From assembly GCA_043720875.1 (NCBI GenBank), contig JAYSRU010000061.1, positions 1 to 46,635 on the forward strand: DNA of 46,635 nt. The letters are read 5' to 3'. A model generated the notes under the pieces. It was not told the origin of the DNA. It worked only from the letters and a program-made list of their open reading frames with translations, and made no database searches. Position numbers and translations under genes: made by a program. The DNA is from JAYSRU01 sp043720875 (GTDB lineage Bacteria > Bacteroidota > Bacteroidia > Flavobacteriales_D > Crocinitomicaceae). Shown piece after piece: positions 32,674 to 41,454 of the stretch (position 1 is its first letter; each line of letters starts with the position of its first letter).

Positions 32674-33756
32674 ATGCAAGCATTACTTAAAAAATTAGAA
32701 TCTATTCACTTTCGCTTTCTAGAAGTTGGAAATTTAATTGTTGATCCTTCAATAATTTCTGACATGGAGCGCTATGTTAAATTAAATAAAGAATACAAAG
32801 ACCTTGATCCAGTGAATGAGGCCTATAAAGAATATAAAGACATCTTGTCTAATCTGGAAAGTGTACGTGAAATTTTGGACCTTGAAAAAGATGGTGAAAT
32901 GCGCGAAATGGCTAAAATGGAATTGGACGATTTAGAAACCAGACGGCCTGTTTTAGAGGAAGAAATTAAAGTGCTTTTGATTCCTAAAGATCCTGAGGAT
33001 GACAAGAATGCAATCGTTGAACTTCGCGCTGGAACTGGTGGAGATGAAGCTTGTATTTTCGTTGAAGACATTTTCAGAATGTATACCATGTTTTTCAAAA
33101 TCATGGGATGGAAATATGAAGTATTGAATTCAAGCGAAGGTGGAACTAAAGGATACAAAGAAATTTCGATGGAAGTTGAAGGCGAAGGTATTTATGGTGC
33201 GCTGAAATTTGAATCTGGTGTGCACCGTGTGCAACGTGTTCCTGAAACGGAATCGCAAGGACGAGTGCATACATCTGCAATAACAGTTGCTATTATGCCC
33301 GAAGCGGAAGAAGTGGACTTCGAATTGAATATGACCGATGTAAAACGTGATACGTTTAGAGCATCTGGAGCGGGTGGACAACACGTTAATAAAACAGAAT
33401 CTGCTATTCGTTTAACCCACCTTCCTACAAATACGGTTGTGGAATGTCAGGATGGTAGATCACAACATAAAAATTTAGAAAAGGCTATTTCTGTTTTACG
33501 CTCAAGATTGTATCAAGCAGAACTAGACCGTTTGCATGATATTCGTTCGGCACATCGTAAAACTTTAGTATCTACCGGTGACAGATCCGCAAAGATTAGA
33601 ACCTATAACTATCCACAAGGAAGAATTACAGATCATCGTATTGGCAAAACAATTTATAACCTTAACGCATTCATGAATGGTGAAATCAATGATATGGTTG
33701 ACTCACTAAAAATGGCTGAAAATGCTGAGAAAATGAAAGGAGAAACCGCAGAATGA
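32674..33756 (+). CDS. prfA: Peptide chain release factor 1
   Basis: Ends translation at UAA and UAG codons. The 360 residues carry the codon-reading tripeptide region P190-E191-T192 in RVPETESQGRVHT and the catalytic GGQ at 234-236 in SGAGGQHVNKTES. The PxT type (not SPF) separates RF1 from RF2. The N-terminal helical domain is complete. Its stop overlaps the pyrF start by four bases (ATGA), so they are coupled. Confidence 0.97.
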   Translation: MQALLKKLESIHFRFLEVGNLIVDPSIISDMERYVKLNKEYKDLDPVNEAYKEYKDILSNLESVREILDLEKDGEMREMAKMELDDLETRRPVLEEEIKVLLIPKDPEDDKNAIVELRAGTGGDEACIFVEDIFRMYTMFFKIMGWKYEVLNSSEGGTKGYKEISMEVEGEGIYGALKFESGVHRVQRVPETESQGRVHTSAITVAIMPEAEEVDFELNMTDVKRDTFRASGAGGQHVNKTESAIRLTHLPTNTVVECQDGRSQHKNLEKAISVLRSRLYQAELDRLHDIRSAHRKTLVSTGDRSAKIRTYNYPQGRITDHRIGKTIYNLNAFMNGEINDMVDSLKMAENAEKMKGETAE

Positions 33757-34574
33757 ATCGACTAGAACTTATTGAACAAATCAAAGCAAAACGCTCCTTC
33801 TTGTGCGTTGGACTGGATACGGATCTTGAAAAAATTCCTGCTCATTTTTTGAAAATGGAGGATCCAATTTTTGAATTTAATAAAGCAATAATTGATGCAA
33901 CAAAAGACTACGCCGTTGCTTACAAACCAAATATTGCCTTTTACGAATGTCATGGTCCAAAAGGATGGGAGTCTTTGCAAAAAACGCTGAATTATATTCC
34001 TTCTTCAATCTTCACTATTGCCGATGCTAAACGTGGAGACATTGGAAATACATCACTCTACTACGCCAAGACCTATTTCGAATGGCTCAACTTTGACTCA
34101 GTTACCGTTGCACCTTATATGGGAGAAGATTCTGTGACTCCGTTCATTGATCATCCCGGAAAATGGGCTATTTTGCTAGCCTTAACGTCTAACAAAGGAG
34201 CCTTAGATTTTCAATTCATGACAGATACCAAGGGTCAAACTTTGTATAAAAAAGTATTGCTCAAATCACAAAAGTGGGGTACGCCAGAAAACATGATGTA
34301 TGTGGTTGGCGCAACAAGAGCAGAAGATATTGCGGAAGTGAGAAAGTTAGCCCCAGAACACTTCTTCTTAGTTCCTGGAGTTGGAGCTCAAGGCGGGAGT
34401 TTGGCAGATGTTGTAAATTATGGTTGGAACGACGATTGTGGTTTATTAGTGAACGCATCTCGGTCAATTTTATATGCTTCAAACGGAATTGATTTTCAAG
34501 AAAAAGCGAAAGAAGAAGCCCAACGTTTACAGCGAGAGATGGAAACAGAATTGATTAAAAAGAATTTCATATAG
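33753..34574 (+). CDS. pyrF: Orotidine 5'-phosphate decarboxylase
   Basis: Last step of UMP synthesis. The 273-residue TIM barrel belongs to the longer type of the family, with LCVGLDTD at the start and the catalytic DxKxxD as D91-A-K93-R-G-D96. VPGVGAQGG and NASRSILYA near the C terminus form the phosphate site. It overlaps prfA by four bases and is followed 16 bases later by mtnB, so prfA, pyrF, mtnB and mtnD may share a transcript. Confidence 0.95.
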   Translation: MNRLELIEQIKAKRSFLCVGLDTDLEKIPAHFLKMEDPIFEFNKAIIDATKDYAVAYKPNIAFYECHGPKGWESLQKTLNYIPSSIFTIADAKRGDIGNTSLYYAKTYFEWLNFDSVTVAPYMGEDSVTPFIDHPGKWAILLALTSNKGALDFQFMTDTKGQTLYKKVLLKSQKWGTPENMMYVVGATRAEDIAEVRKLAPEHFFLVPGVGAQGGSLADVVNYGWNDDCGLLVNASRSILYASNGIDFQEKAKEEAQRLQREMETELIKKNFI

Positions 34575-34590
34575 ACTTAAACACTTTGTT

Positions 34591-35211
34591 ATGAGTGAAT
34601 TGAAAAAAAACAAGGAAGTGTTAAACCAACTGATTTGCGCCTTTAATGCGAGAGGTTGGAGTCCAGCAACAAGCACCAACTATTCATTGCGTGAAACGCT
34701 TGTATCTCAAACATTTTGGGTCTCTAAATCTGGCTTGGATAAGGCTCATTTCACCGTGAATGACTTTATGGAGGTTGACTTTAACGGCAATCCAACAAAC
34801 GCATTTAAGGGTATTGTTCCTTCTGCGGAAACACTCATTCATTGTGCAATTTATCAACTTTTCCCAGATACAACGTGTGTATTGCATAGTCATTCTTTGG
34901 ACAGTGTAGTTTTATCAAGCCTATTGAAGGATAAACTTGTTGTTGAAGGATATGAAATTCAAAAAGCGTTGAAAGCACAAACGACGCATGATGCGAAAAT
35001 AGAAATTCCTGTTTTTGAAAACACGCAAGACATAGCTGCATTTTCACAGTTACTTACCAAAAAAACAGCATTCCTAGCGCAGCAAATATTCATCATGAAG
35101 AAGCATGGTTCATACACTTGGGGTAGTTCGATCGCTGAAGCAAAGCGCTATTTGGAAGCTTTAGAATACCTTATCTCCAGCGAATTAAAGCTCCTAATAC
35201 TCAATAAATAA
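34591..35211 (+). CDS. mtnB: Methylthioribulose-1-phosphate dehydratase
   Basis: Class II aldolase-fold zinc enzyme that dehydrates 5-methylthioribulose-1-phosphate in methionine salvage. The 206 residues show E80 in PSAET (likely catalytic base), zinc ligands H99 and H101 in LHSHS, and H172 in KKHGSYTWG, as in MtnB. Related sugar aldolases (FucA, AraD) share the fold, but the next genes (mtnD, mtnC, mtnA) settle the pathway. It follows pyrF by 16 bases and precedes mtnD by 18. Confidence 0.94.
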   Translation: MSELKKNKEVLNQLICAFNARGWSPATSTNYSLRETLVSQTFWVSKSGLDKAHFTVNDFMEVDFNGNPTNAFKGIVPSAETLIHCAIYQLFPDTTCVLHSHSLDSVVLSSLLKDKLVVEGYEIQKALKAQTTHDAKIEIPVFENTQDIAAFSQLLTKKTAFLAQQIFIMKKHGSYTWGSSIAEAKRYLEALEYLISSELKLLILNK

Positions 35212-35229
35212 TCACCATTTTACTTTTCC

Positions 35230-35769
35230 ATGGCTTTTCTTTCTATTCCAGACCAAAATAGCAGTATTGATTCTCCTAAAGAAATTAAGCAATTTCTGAA
35301 TGCGCATGGAATCTTCTTTGACCAATGGTCGTGCGATGTTGTTTTTTCTGAAACTGCAACAGGCGAAGAAATTCTTGCAGCTTACGAAAAAGAATTAACT
35401 CCGTTCATGCAAAATGGTGGTTACCAAACTGCCGATGTGATTACCATCAACCATTTGACTGAAAATTATGACGCCATTCGTGCCAAGTTTTTAGCAGAGC
35501 ACCAACACAGCGAAGATGAAATCCGATTCTTTGTTGATGGGAAAGGAATTTTTTGGTTTCATTTAGAGACTGGGGAAATCTTTAATCTATTGTGCGAACG
35601 CGGTGATTTAATTTCGGTTCCTGCCGGAACAAAACACTGGTTTGACGCCGGTGAAACTAATCCTTTTGTAAAGGCAATTCGTATTTTTATAGACTTCAGC
35701 GGATGGGTTCCTCATTATACCGATTCCAACATTGAAAAAAAATATAGCGATTTCAAATTTCCAAGATAA
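35230..35769 (+). CDS. mtnD: Acireductone dioxygenase
   Basis: Cupin enzyme that oxidises acireductone to 2-keto-4-methylthiobutyrate and formate when iron is bound (an off-pathway reaction with nickel). The 179 residues contain the metal set H91, H93, E97 in EHQHSEDEIRFF and H136 in GTKHWF. The length is typical. It follows mtnB directly. The gene order here runs B, D, unknown, C, A, so the last enzyme of the four is encoded second. Confidence 0.95.
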   Translation: MAFLSIPDQNSSIDSPKEIKQFLNAHGIFFDQWSCDVVFSETATGEEILAAYEKELTPFMQNGGYQTADVITINHLTENYDAIRAKFLAEHQHSEDEIRFFVDGKGIFWFHLETGEIFNLLCERGDLISVPAGTKHWFDAGETNPFVKAIRIFIDFSGWVPHYTDSNIEKKYSDFKFPR

Positions 35770-35785
35770 GCTACGTAAATTTAAT

Positions 35786-35793
35786 TAGTTTTG
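35786..35793 (+). promoter_or_regulatory. -7 box of the unknown gene in the mtn cluster
   Basis: TAGTTTTG matches TAnnTTTG perfectly, 27 bases before the ATG at 35820. Its last G starts a GTG that could be misread as a start. It suggests that the unknown gene can be expressed apart from mtnB and mtnD. Confidence 0.5.
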
Positions 35794-35819
35794 TGTTTCA
35801 ACATTTAATTCCATCCCCC

Positions 35820-36452
35820 ATGAAAAGTATTCTATTTTTAATATTTGCGGTTTGTTTTAGCCTAACGACTTTGGCAGATTCTCCCTTAACCTCTACCTCA
35901 CTCTGTGTTGGTTTTGAAAGTAATCCTTTGGTAAAAAGTGCACTAACAACTAAAAAAATTAGTAAAAAACAATTCTCTTTTTTAACAGGAAAAGGATCCA
36001 TTAACGAAAAACTTGCTATCGTTTCCGCATTAGGTTGGGGGGAACATGCACAAGGAAACTGTGACCAAATTCTTGCGAAACTAATTAAAGCAAGAAAAAG
36101 TCAAGCGAAGTTTACAGTAGATGACAACTTGGTAATGGCGTATGCTCAAGCACTTGGTGATTATTTCGACATGTCGAAAACAAAGCCCTATTTTGATGCG
36201 ATTAATTTTGAAGATGAAAAAAGAGAAAGCGCCATTTGGGTGTTGAACCTTTGTGTAATGCAAAATCTGTTAGACGACCAAGAAAGATGGTGTGAAATAT
36301 ACCAACGTTTAGAAGCCATAAGAACATTGGATGGGATTACCCGCGACATGAAACCTGAAACCCTAACCCAAGGATTGTATGAGTATTTAGATATTTATAA
36401 AGATACGTGTACAGGAGACGCTGAGACTACAAGAGATGATGAAGAAAAATAA
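35820..36452 (+). CDS. Exported protein of unknown function within the mtn cluster
   Basis: I do not recognise it. The 210-residue product has a signal peptide (about 1-20, ending TTLA), so it leaves the cytoplasm although its neighbours are cytoplasmic salvage enzymes. The mature part is mainly helical, with repeated hydrophobic patterns (AIVSALGWGEHAQGN, NLVMAYAQALGDYF) and several cysteines (one each near GNCDQ, NLCVM, RWCEI and DTCTG). It ends in an acidic tail (DAETTRDDEEK). The ATG at 35820 is used because the GTG at 35793 lies in the -7 box. With its own promoter it may be a chance insertion into the cluster. Confidence 0.82.
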   Translation: MKSILFLIFAVCFSLTTLADSPLTSTSLCVGFESNPLVKSALTTKKISKKQFSFLTGKGSINEKLAIVSALGWGEHAQGNCDQILAKLIKARKSQAKFTVDDNLVMAYAQALGDYFDMSKTKPYFDAINFEDEKRESAIWVLNLCVMQNLLDDQERWCEIYQRLEAIRTLDGITRDMKPETLTQGLYEYLDIYKDTCTGDAETTRDDEEK

Positions 36453-36494
36453 TAATCCTACCTTGCTATAATTTAAGTCAGCTCACTTAAAAAA

Positions 36495-36515
36495 TAAAAT
36501 TGTTGGCTACCTTTG
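36495..36515 (+). promoter_or_regulatory. Candidate promoter boxes of mtnC
   Basis: A perfect TACCTTTG at 36508-36515 is only 8 bases before the mtnC ATG and would give an almost leaderless mRNA. A weaker TAAAATTG at 36495-36502 (one mismatch) has the usual distance of about 21 bases. One of the two may drive mtnC-mtnA. Confidence 0.45.
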
Positions 36516-36522
36516 TTTCCGT

Positions 36523-37212
36523 ATGTCAAAAATAAAATTAATTCTTACAGATATTGAAGGAACAACCACTTCCATTGCCTTTGTGCACGATGTGTTGTTT
36601 CCTTATTTTTTAAACAATATCAACTTACTCAGCAATCATTTGAGTAACCCTGAGGTGCAGAATGCATTCGAACAAACGAAAGTAATTGCAGCACAAGAAG
36701 GAATAATTTTACACGACAGTGACACTATTATTTCTCAATTGGAAGAATGGGCGTTGGAAGATCGAAAAGTGACACCTCTTAAAAATTTACAAGGAATTTT
36801 ATGGAAAACTGCCTATGAAAGTGGTGCAATAACAGGTCATATTTATGCAGACGTTGTTCCTGCATTAACGCATTGGAAATCCCTCGGGATAGATTTAGCC
36901 ATTTTTAGTTCTGGTTCTATCGCTGCCCAACGCCTTCTATTCGGGTATTCTGACTTTGGAGACTTAAACCCGTATTTTTCGCACAATTTTGATACAACTA
37001 CTGGCGGAAAAAAAGAAACAACTACGTACACAAAGATCGCAGCAATGCTTGCACTAAAACCAGAAGAAATCTTGTTTCTTTCAGATATTGTGGAAGAACT
37101 TGAAGCCGCATCTGAGGCTGGTTTGGAAACACTACAACTTATTCGTCCTGGCACAATTGCTAACTGGAATAGGACGGCTTCCAATTTTGGAGAGATCATT
37201 CTCCCCGAATAA
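36523..37212 (+). CDS. mtnC: Enolase-phosphatase E1
   Basis: Bifunctional HAD enzyme that enolises 2,3-diketo-5-methylthiopentyl-1-phosphate and removes the phosphate, giving acireductone for MtnD. The 229 residues have motif I as D10-I-E12-G-T-T-T (the Glu is typical of E1), motif II IFSSGSIAAQ, the lysine in TGGKKETTTY and the acidic motif FLSDIVEELEAA. It opens the second half of the salvage cluster, 35 bases before mtnA. Confidence 0.95.
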   Translation: MSKIKLILTDIEGTTTSIAFVHDVLFPYFLNNINLLSNHLSNPEVQNAFEQTKVIAAQEGIILHDSDTIISQLEEWALEDRKVTPLKNLQGILWKTAYESGAITGHIYADVVPALTHWKSLGIDLAIFSSGSIAAQRLLFGYSDFGDLNPYFSHNFDTTTGGKKETTTYTKIAAMLALKPEEILFLSDIVEELEAASEAGLETLQLIRPGTIANWNRTASNFGEIILPE

Positions 37213-37247
37213 TTCATTTTATATTCACACAAACGACTCATTATAAC

Positions 37248-38330
37248 ATGGAAAAATTAATCACTATTTGGCCAACAGCCGACCGTTATGTTGAAGTTTT
37301 AGATCAAACTAAGCTCCCACATGAACGCGTTGTTGTGAAACTTACAAGCTACAAAGAAGCTGAGCATGTAATTAAAGAAATGATTGTACGTGGAGCTCCA
37401 CTAATTGGTGCAACAGCTGGTTATGGAATCTACCTTGCGGTGCGAGAAATGCTCGAAAAACAATTGGATGGATCATTTCTAGACGAAGCATTTGCTGCAT
37501 TGCGTACCTCACGACCAACTGCAGTCAATCTTTTTTGGGCACTCGATCGCATGCAAGAAACACTCGATAATTCTGATAATTTCGTAGAAGATAGTTGGAA
37601 CGCTGCACAAAAAATAGTGGAAGATGATATTGAAACGTGTCGCATGATTGGTGTGCATGGTTTGCCAATTATTGAAGCAATTTCGCAGAAGAAAAACGGG
37701 GAGGCTGTAAATATCTTGACACATTGTAATGCCGGAATGTTGGGCTGCATTGCCTGGGGAACTATCACGTCACCCATTTATCAAGCAGTGCAAAAAGGCA
37801 TTAAAGTGCACGTTTGGGTAGATGAAACTCGCCCTCGAAACCAAGGGTCTAACCTTACCTGCTACGAATTGACGCAGCACCAAGTTGCGCATAGTTTAAT
37901 TGTTGACAATACTGGTGGACATTTAATGCAACACGGCATGGTGGATATGGTTATTGTTGGTACGGATCGCACCACACGCGATGGAGATGTTGCAAATAAA
38001 ATTGGAACATACTTAAAGGCATTAGCTGCCAAGGACAATAACATTCCATTTTATGTTGCCTTGCCTTCTACCACCATCGATTGGACGATTAAAAACGGTT
38101 TAACTGAAATTCCGATTGAAGAAAGAAACCAAGATGAAGTGCGCTACATGACTGGAAAAACAAAAAACGGAACGATAGAATCTGTCTTAATTTGCCCTGA
38201 AACTACCACTGCCAGCAATTATGGCTTCGATGTTACGCCATCACGCTTAGTAACGGGTTTAATCACCGAAAGAGGAATTTGTGCTGCAAGTGAAGCAGGC
38301 ATGTTAACGTTGTTTCCGGAAGAGAGATAG
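37248..38330 (+). CDS. mtnA: S-methyl-5-thioribose-1-phosphate isomerase
   Basis: Converts methylthioribose-1-phosphate to the ribulose form, the step before MtnB. The 360-residue protein of the eIF2B-like family has the catalytic pair C160 (LTHCNAGM) and D240 (IVGTDRTTRDGDVANKIGTY), the same numbers as in the Bacillus enzyme. RGAPLIGATAGYG and TRPRNQGSNLTCYEL are further signatures. It ends the cluster and converges on the MBOAT gene with only 16 bases between stops and no visible terminator. Confidence 0.95.
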   Translation: MEKLITIWPTADRYVEVLDQTKLPHERVVVKLTSYKEAEHVIKEMIVRGAPLIGATAGYGIYLAVREMLEKQLDGSFLDEAFAALRTSRPTAVNLFWALDRMQETLDNSDNFVEDSWNAAQKIVEDDIETCRMIGVHGLPIIEAISQKKNGEAVNILTHCNAGMLGCIAWGTITSPIYQAVQKGIKVHVWVDETRPRNQGSNLTCYELTQHQVAHSLIVDNTGGHLMQHGMVDMVIVGTDRTTRDGDVANKIGTYLKALAAKDNNIPFYVALPSTTIDWTIKNGLTEIPIEERNQDEVRYMTGKTKNGTIESVLICPETTTASNYGFDVTPSRLVTGLITERGICAASEAGMLTLFPEER

Positions 38331-38346
38331 TCAAAGAACCTTAGTA

Positions 38347-40017
38347 CTAAAACTTAAAATAGGCAAAACCACCTGCACCTTTAGCTGCAATTTGGTACAA
38401 CAATACGATAAGTACTGAAAAGCTCAAGGCTTGACCGACGAACGGAATTTTTATAAACTTCTCATAGATTTTGTCTTTGAAATTGCCAGATAACCAATGA
38501 ATTAAAAGTCCTAAACCCACAACGCTTAAGGGAACCCAAAATGTGGTTAGTGTTGTACCGAGGTATTCTAGCGTTAAATCAAAATGATTTTTAATGTTGT
38601 TGAGAAACACGTAAGGCTGCTCATTTTCTTGCATGATAAACCAAATTCGCGTAAACGAAATAAAGTTAAACGTGAGTAGAATTTTGAACACACGCGTTCC
38701 ATTTGCCATGCTGTTTTCGTAAGGTGAAATGGTTTTCCAATAATTGAAGAGCACTAAGGCTAAACCGTTCATAGTTCCCCAAATCACAAAGTTTAAGCTT
38801 GCCCCATGCCAAATTCCGCCAAATATCATTACGATGAGTAAGTTCATATCTCTAAAGGCAACTTTTTGAAATGCTGGAACATATTGGTACAACAATACAT
38901 AAACAAAAGCAATAGCAGAATAAATATACAAGAGGTCGACCCAACCCGTGATGAAGAATAGAAAAACAGCAATGACGCACAAACAAATATACGTACCAGC
39001 AGAACCGCCCTTGTTTCCTCCTAAAGGAATATAAAGGTATTCACGCCACCAAGCACCTAAGGTTCGGTGCCATCTTCTCCAAAAATCGGCCACACTTGTT
39101 GCTTTGTAAGGCGAGTTGAAATTGCTCGGAAATTGAAAGCCAAACAAACGGGCAATTCCTGTTGCAATGTCTGTGTACCCAGAAAAATCCGCATAAATTT
39201 GAAGCGAATAAGCCCACATTACCACAACACTTAAGAACCCAGGAAACGCCTCGGGATCTGCCACGATTTTTTCAATAAATTGTGCCCCAATAAAATCTGC
39301 AAATACTATTTTTTTAATCAATCCTTTTGCTATTAATACTAATGCTTGGCCAAAGTCATTCTTTTCTAACGAATAGGGCGCATACATTTGACTCACAAAT
39401 TCATTCGCTTTCACCAACGGACCCATCAATAATTTTGGGAAAAACGTAATGAAAAATGCATAATCGAAAAAGCTCGTTATCCGCGGACACGTTTTACGGT
39501 AAATATCAATCAGGTAAGCTATACTTTGAAACGTGAAAAATGAAATACCGATGGGTAAAATCATTTTATCTACGCTGATATAGGTTGAGCCAAAACTGTA
39601 ATTGCTCCATTGTAAGAAATAGTTTACAAAGTGATATTGCGTTTGGAACAAATGGTTGAATGATTCGGTAAAGAAATATCCGTATTTGAAATACGCTAGC
39701 ACAGCAATGTTAATGGTACACGCCAGAATCAACCACGATTTCTTAGCCTTAACGTTTTCCGAAGCGGCTATTCGTTTTCCAAAAAAATGATTGAGGATAA
39801 TGGAGGTTATCAGTAATAAAGTGAAGACTCCAGAAGTTTTGAAATAGAAAAATAAACTTACAACCGTGAGAAAAATTGATTTCAAATAGGTTTTTTTTTG
39901 AAGTTTTGCCAAGCCAGCAAAAACGATAAAAACGAGCATAAAAAACAACCAAAAATTAAGTTGCGTAAACAATAAGGGCTTTTCGGGAATTAAAAAAAGT
40001 TGTTCTATTCTATTCAT
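38347..40017 (-). CDS. MBOAT-family O-acyltransferase (AlgI/DltB-like)
   Basis: Inner-membrane acyltransferase of 556 residues with about a dozen membrane segments. The two MBOAT histidines are present: H317 in WRRWHRTLGAWWREY(LYIPLGG) and H404 in GGIWHGASLNF. In AlgI systems this protein passes acetyl groups across the membrane to periplasmic partners. It starts 12 bases after the first SGNH gene and is last in a three-gene unit. The likely job is O-acetylation of an extracellular or surface glycan. The glycan itself is not identifiable, as no polysaccharide synthase is nearby. Confidence 0.93.
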   Translation of the reverse strand: MNRIEQLFLIPEKPLLFTQLNFWLFFMLVFIVFAGLAKLQKKTYLKSIFLTVVSLFFYFKTSGVFTLLLITSIILNHFFGKRIAASENVKAKKSWLILACTINIAVLAYFKYGYFFTESFNHLFQTQYHFVNYFLQWSNYSFGSTYISVDKMILPIGISFFTFQSIAYLIDIYRKTCPRITSFFDYAFFITFFPKLLMGPLVKANEFVSQMYAPYSLEKNDFGQALVLIAKGLIKKIVFADFIGAQFIEKIVADPEAFPGFLSVVVMWAYSLQIYADFSGYTDIATGIARLFGFQFPSNFNSPYKATSVADFWRRWHRTLGAWWREYLYIPLGGNKGGSAGTYICLCVIAVFLFFITGWVDLLYIYSAIAFVYVLLYQYVPAFQKVAFRDMNLLIVMIFGGIWHGASLNFVIWGTMNGLALVLFNYWKTISPYENSMANGTRVFKILLTFNFISFTRIWFIMQENEQPYVFLNNIKNHFDLTLEYLGTTLTTFWVPLSVVGLGLLIHWLSGNFKDKIYEKFIKIPFVGQALSFSVLIVLLYQIAAKGAGGFAYFKF

Positions 40018-40029
40018 TGAATCCTTGAC

Positions 40030-41454
40030 TTATTTGTTTAATGCTTGTTTCAATTTTTCTTCACGCAGTTGCATTTGTTGGTACCATTTCATGAACGCTT
40101 CAAAAAACATTTCACCTTTCATGGTGTAACCTGCCATCGTAAAGTGAATTAAATCGTTACGCATTAATTTATTTCTGGCCCAAACTTTCGACGAACCCAA
40201 TTCGCCCATTATTCCATAAAAATCCCAAACGGGTGCGTTGTATTTTTTTGCAAGCTTAAAGATCTCATCCCGCATGAAGGGCAAGTTTCTGTTCAGCCTA
40301 GTTTTCTGATAATAGGCATCATTTGGCATCGTGAAGAGTAAGGCGCAATTCGGATTAACGGTTAAAACACGTTGCACTAAACTGTCTAAATTTCTATAAT
40401 ATCGTTTCCCATTGAAGGTTCCAATGGGCACATTTGCATCATTCGTTCCGATCGAAAAAGCAAAGAAATCGGGTGGAAATTCACGCAATTGTTCTTCAAA
40501 CCAAGCATTTCTGATATAGGTAGGAAGTGACGCACCGTTTACGCCAATTGAGTTATAGGTGATCCCTGGCTTTTTATTCGACAAAAGAAAACCATACGTT
40601 TTAAACTTCGCAGTATCTGCTCCAGTGTTTCTGACGACCCGCATGTCAAACGATTCCAGTTCTTTCGAAAAAAAAGTTTCTGTATAGCCTAAAATTGTAT
40701 CTAAATGTTGGTTCACCACCCAAGAACTATCCGCGCCAAATGTAACTTTGTAAAGAAATTGACCTTTTTGATGGTAGACTCTAACTTTATCAAATCCTGG
40801 TTTTACTTTCGTTCGTTCGTATTCAAAATGCAAATCGATGACTGAATCTTTTGTTTCAGCAACCATCCCTAACAAACCATATTCGGTGATCGTATCCACG
40901 GTACTTTTATGCCCAACCCAACTATTTTTAGAACGGAATAAGAAATCTCCTGGTGTGTTTGTTTTCAGCAAATCATATGGGAAAACCATCCCTCTTTCTC
41001 CCGGTAAATCTGTCCAATATTGTTGCAACATCGTGCGCATTTGGTGTGAATAAATATCTGCTTGAATGTGCGAGCCACCGATATGATAAAAATTAATCTT
41101 ACGGTCTTTCTGCGTTGTCATTTTCTTCAAATCCTGATATAATTTTTCGAAATTTGGAGCAGTTTCTGTTTGAAAATTGTAGTTATTATGCTGAAATTGA
41201 ATGAAAGGATATTTGGTTGTTAAATCAGCCGAATCTAAGATTCCAAAAAAGTTGGGATACACCAATTTATTCATTGGCGTTGCAACAGTGTCTATTGGTT
41301 CTTCTTGTGATTTGCAAGCAAACGTTAATGCCAGCCCAATGGCAAGCATACTAAATCGAATCATATATTTAAGTTTTAAGCAACGAGAAAGTGCGATCTC
41401 TGGAAAAGAGAAAACACTCGTGGCATTTCTTTGATGTATTTTTAGCGCTTTCAT
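40030..41454 (-). CDS. Membrane-anchored SGNH-hydrolase-like protein (acyltransferase partner)
   Basis: Periplasmic SGNH-fold protein, probably the partner that puts the acyl group onto the glycan. Block I is HIGGSHIQAD (Ser near residue 128) rather than the usual GDS, block III is SIGTNDANVP, and block V is DLIHFT, so Ser-Asp-His can be formed. I place the start at the ATG at 41454, which overlaps the previous stop (ATGA) and gives 474 residues. A second ATG at 41364 would give a short lipoprotein-like signal (MIRFSMLAIGLALTFAC), which is also attractive. It is the middle gene of the unit with MBOAT. Confidence 0.85.
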   Translation of the reverse strand: MKALKIHQRNATSVFSFPEIALSRCLKLKYMIRFSMLAIGLALTFACKSQEEPIDTVATPMNKLVYPNFFGILDSADLTTKYPFIQFQHNNYNFQTETAPNFEKLYQDLKKMTTQKDRKINFYHIGGSHIQADIYSHQMRTMLQQYWTDLPGERGMVFPYDLLKTNTPGDFLFRSKNSWVGHKSTVDTITEYGLLGMVAETKDSVIDLHFEYERTKVKPGFDKVRVYHQKGQFLYKVTFGADSSWVVNQHLDTILGYTETFFSKELESFDMRVVRNTGADTAKFKTYGFLLSNKKPGITYNSIGVNGASLPTYIRNAWFEEQLREFPPDFFAFSIGTNDANVPIGTFNGKRYYRNLDSLVQRVLTVNPNCALLFTMPNDAYYQKTRLNRNLPFMRDEIFKLAKKYNAPVWDFYGIMGELGSSKVWARNKLMRNDLIHFTMAGYTMKGEMFFEAFMKWYQQMQLREEKLKQALNK

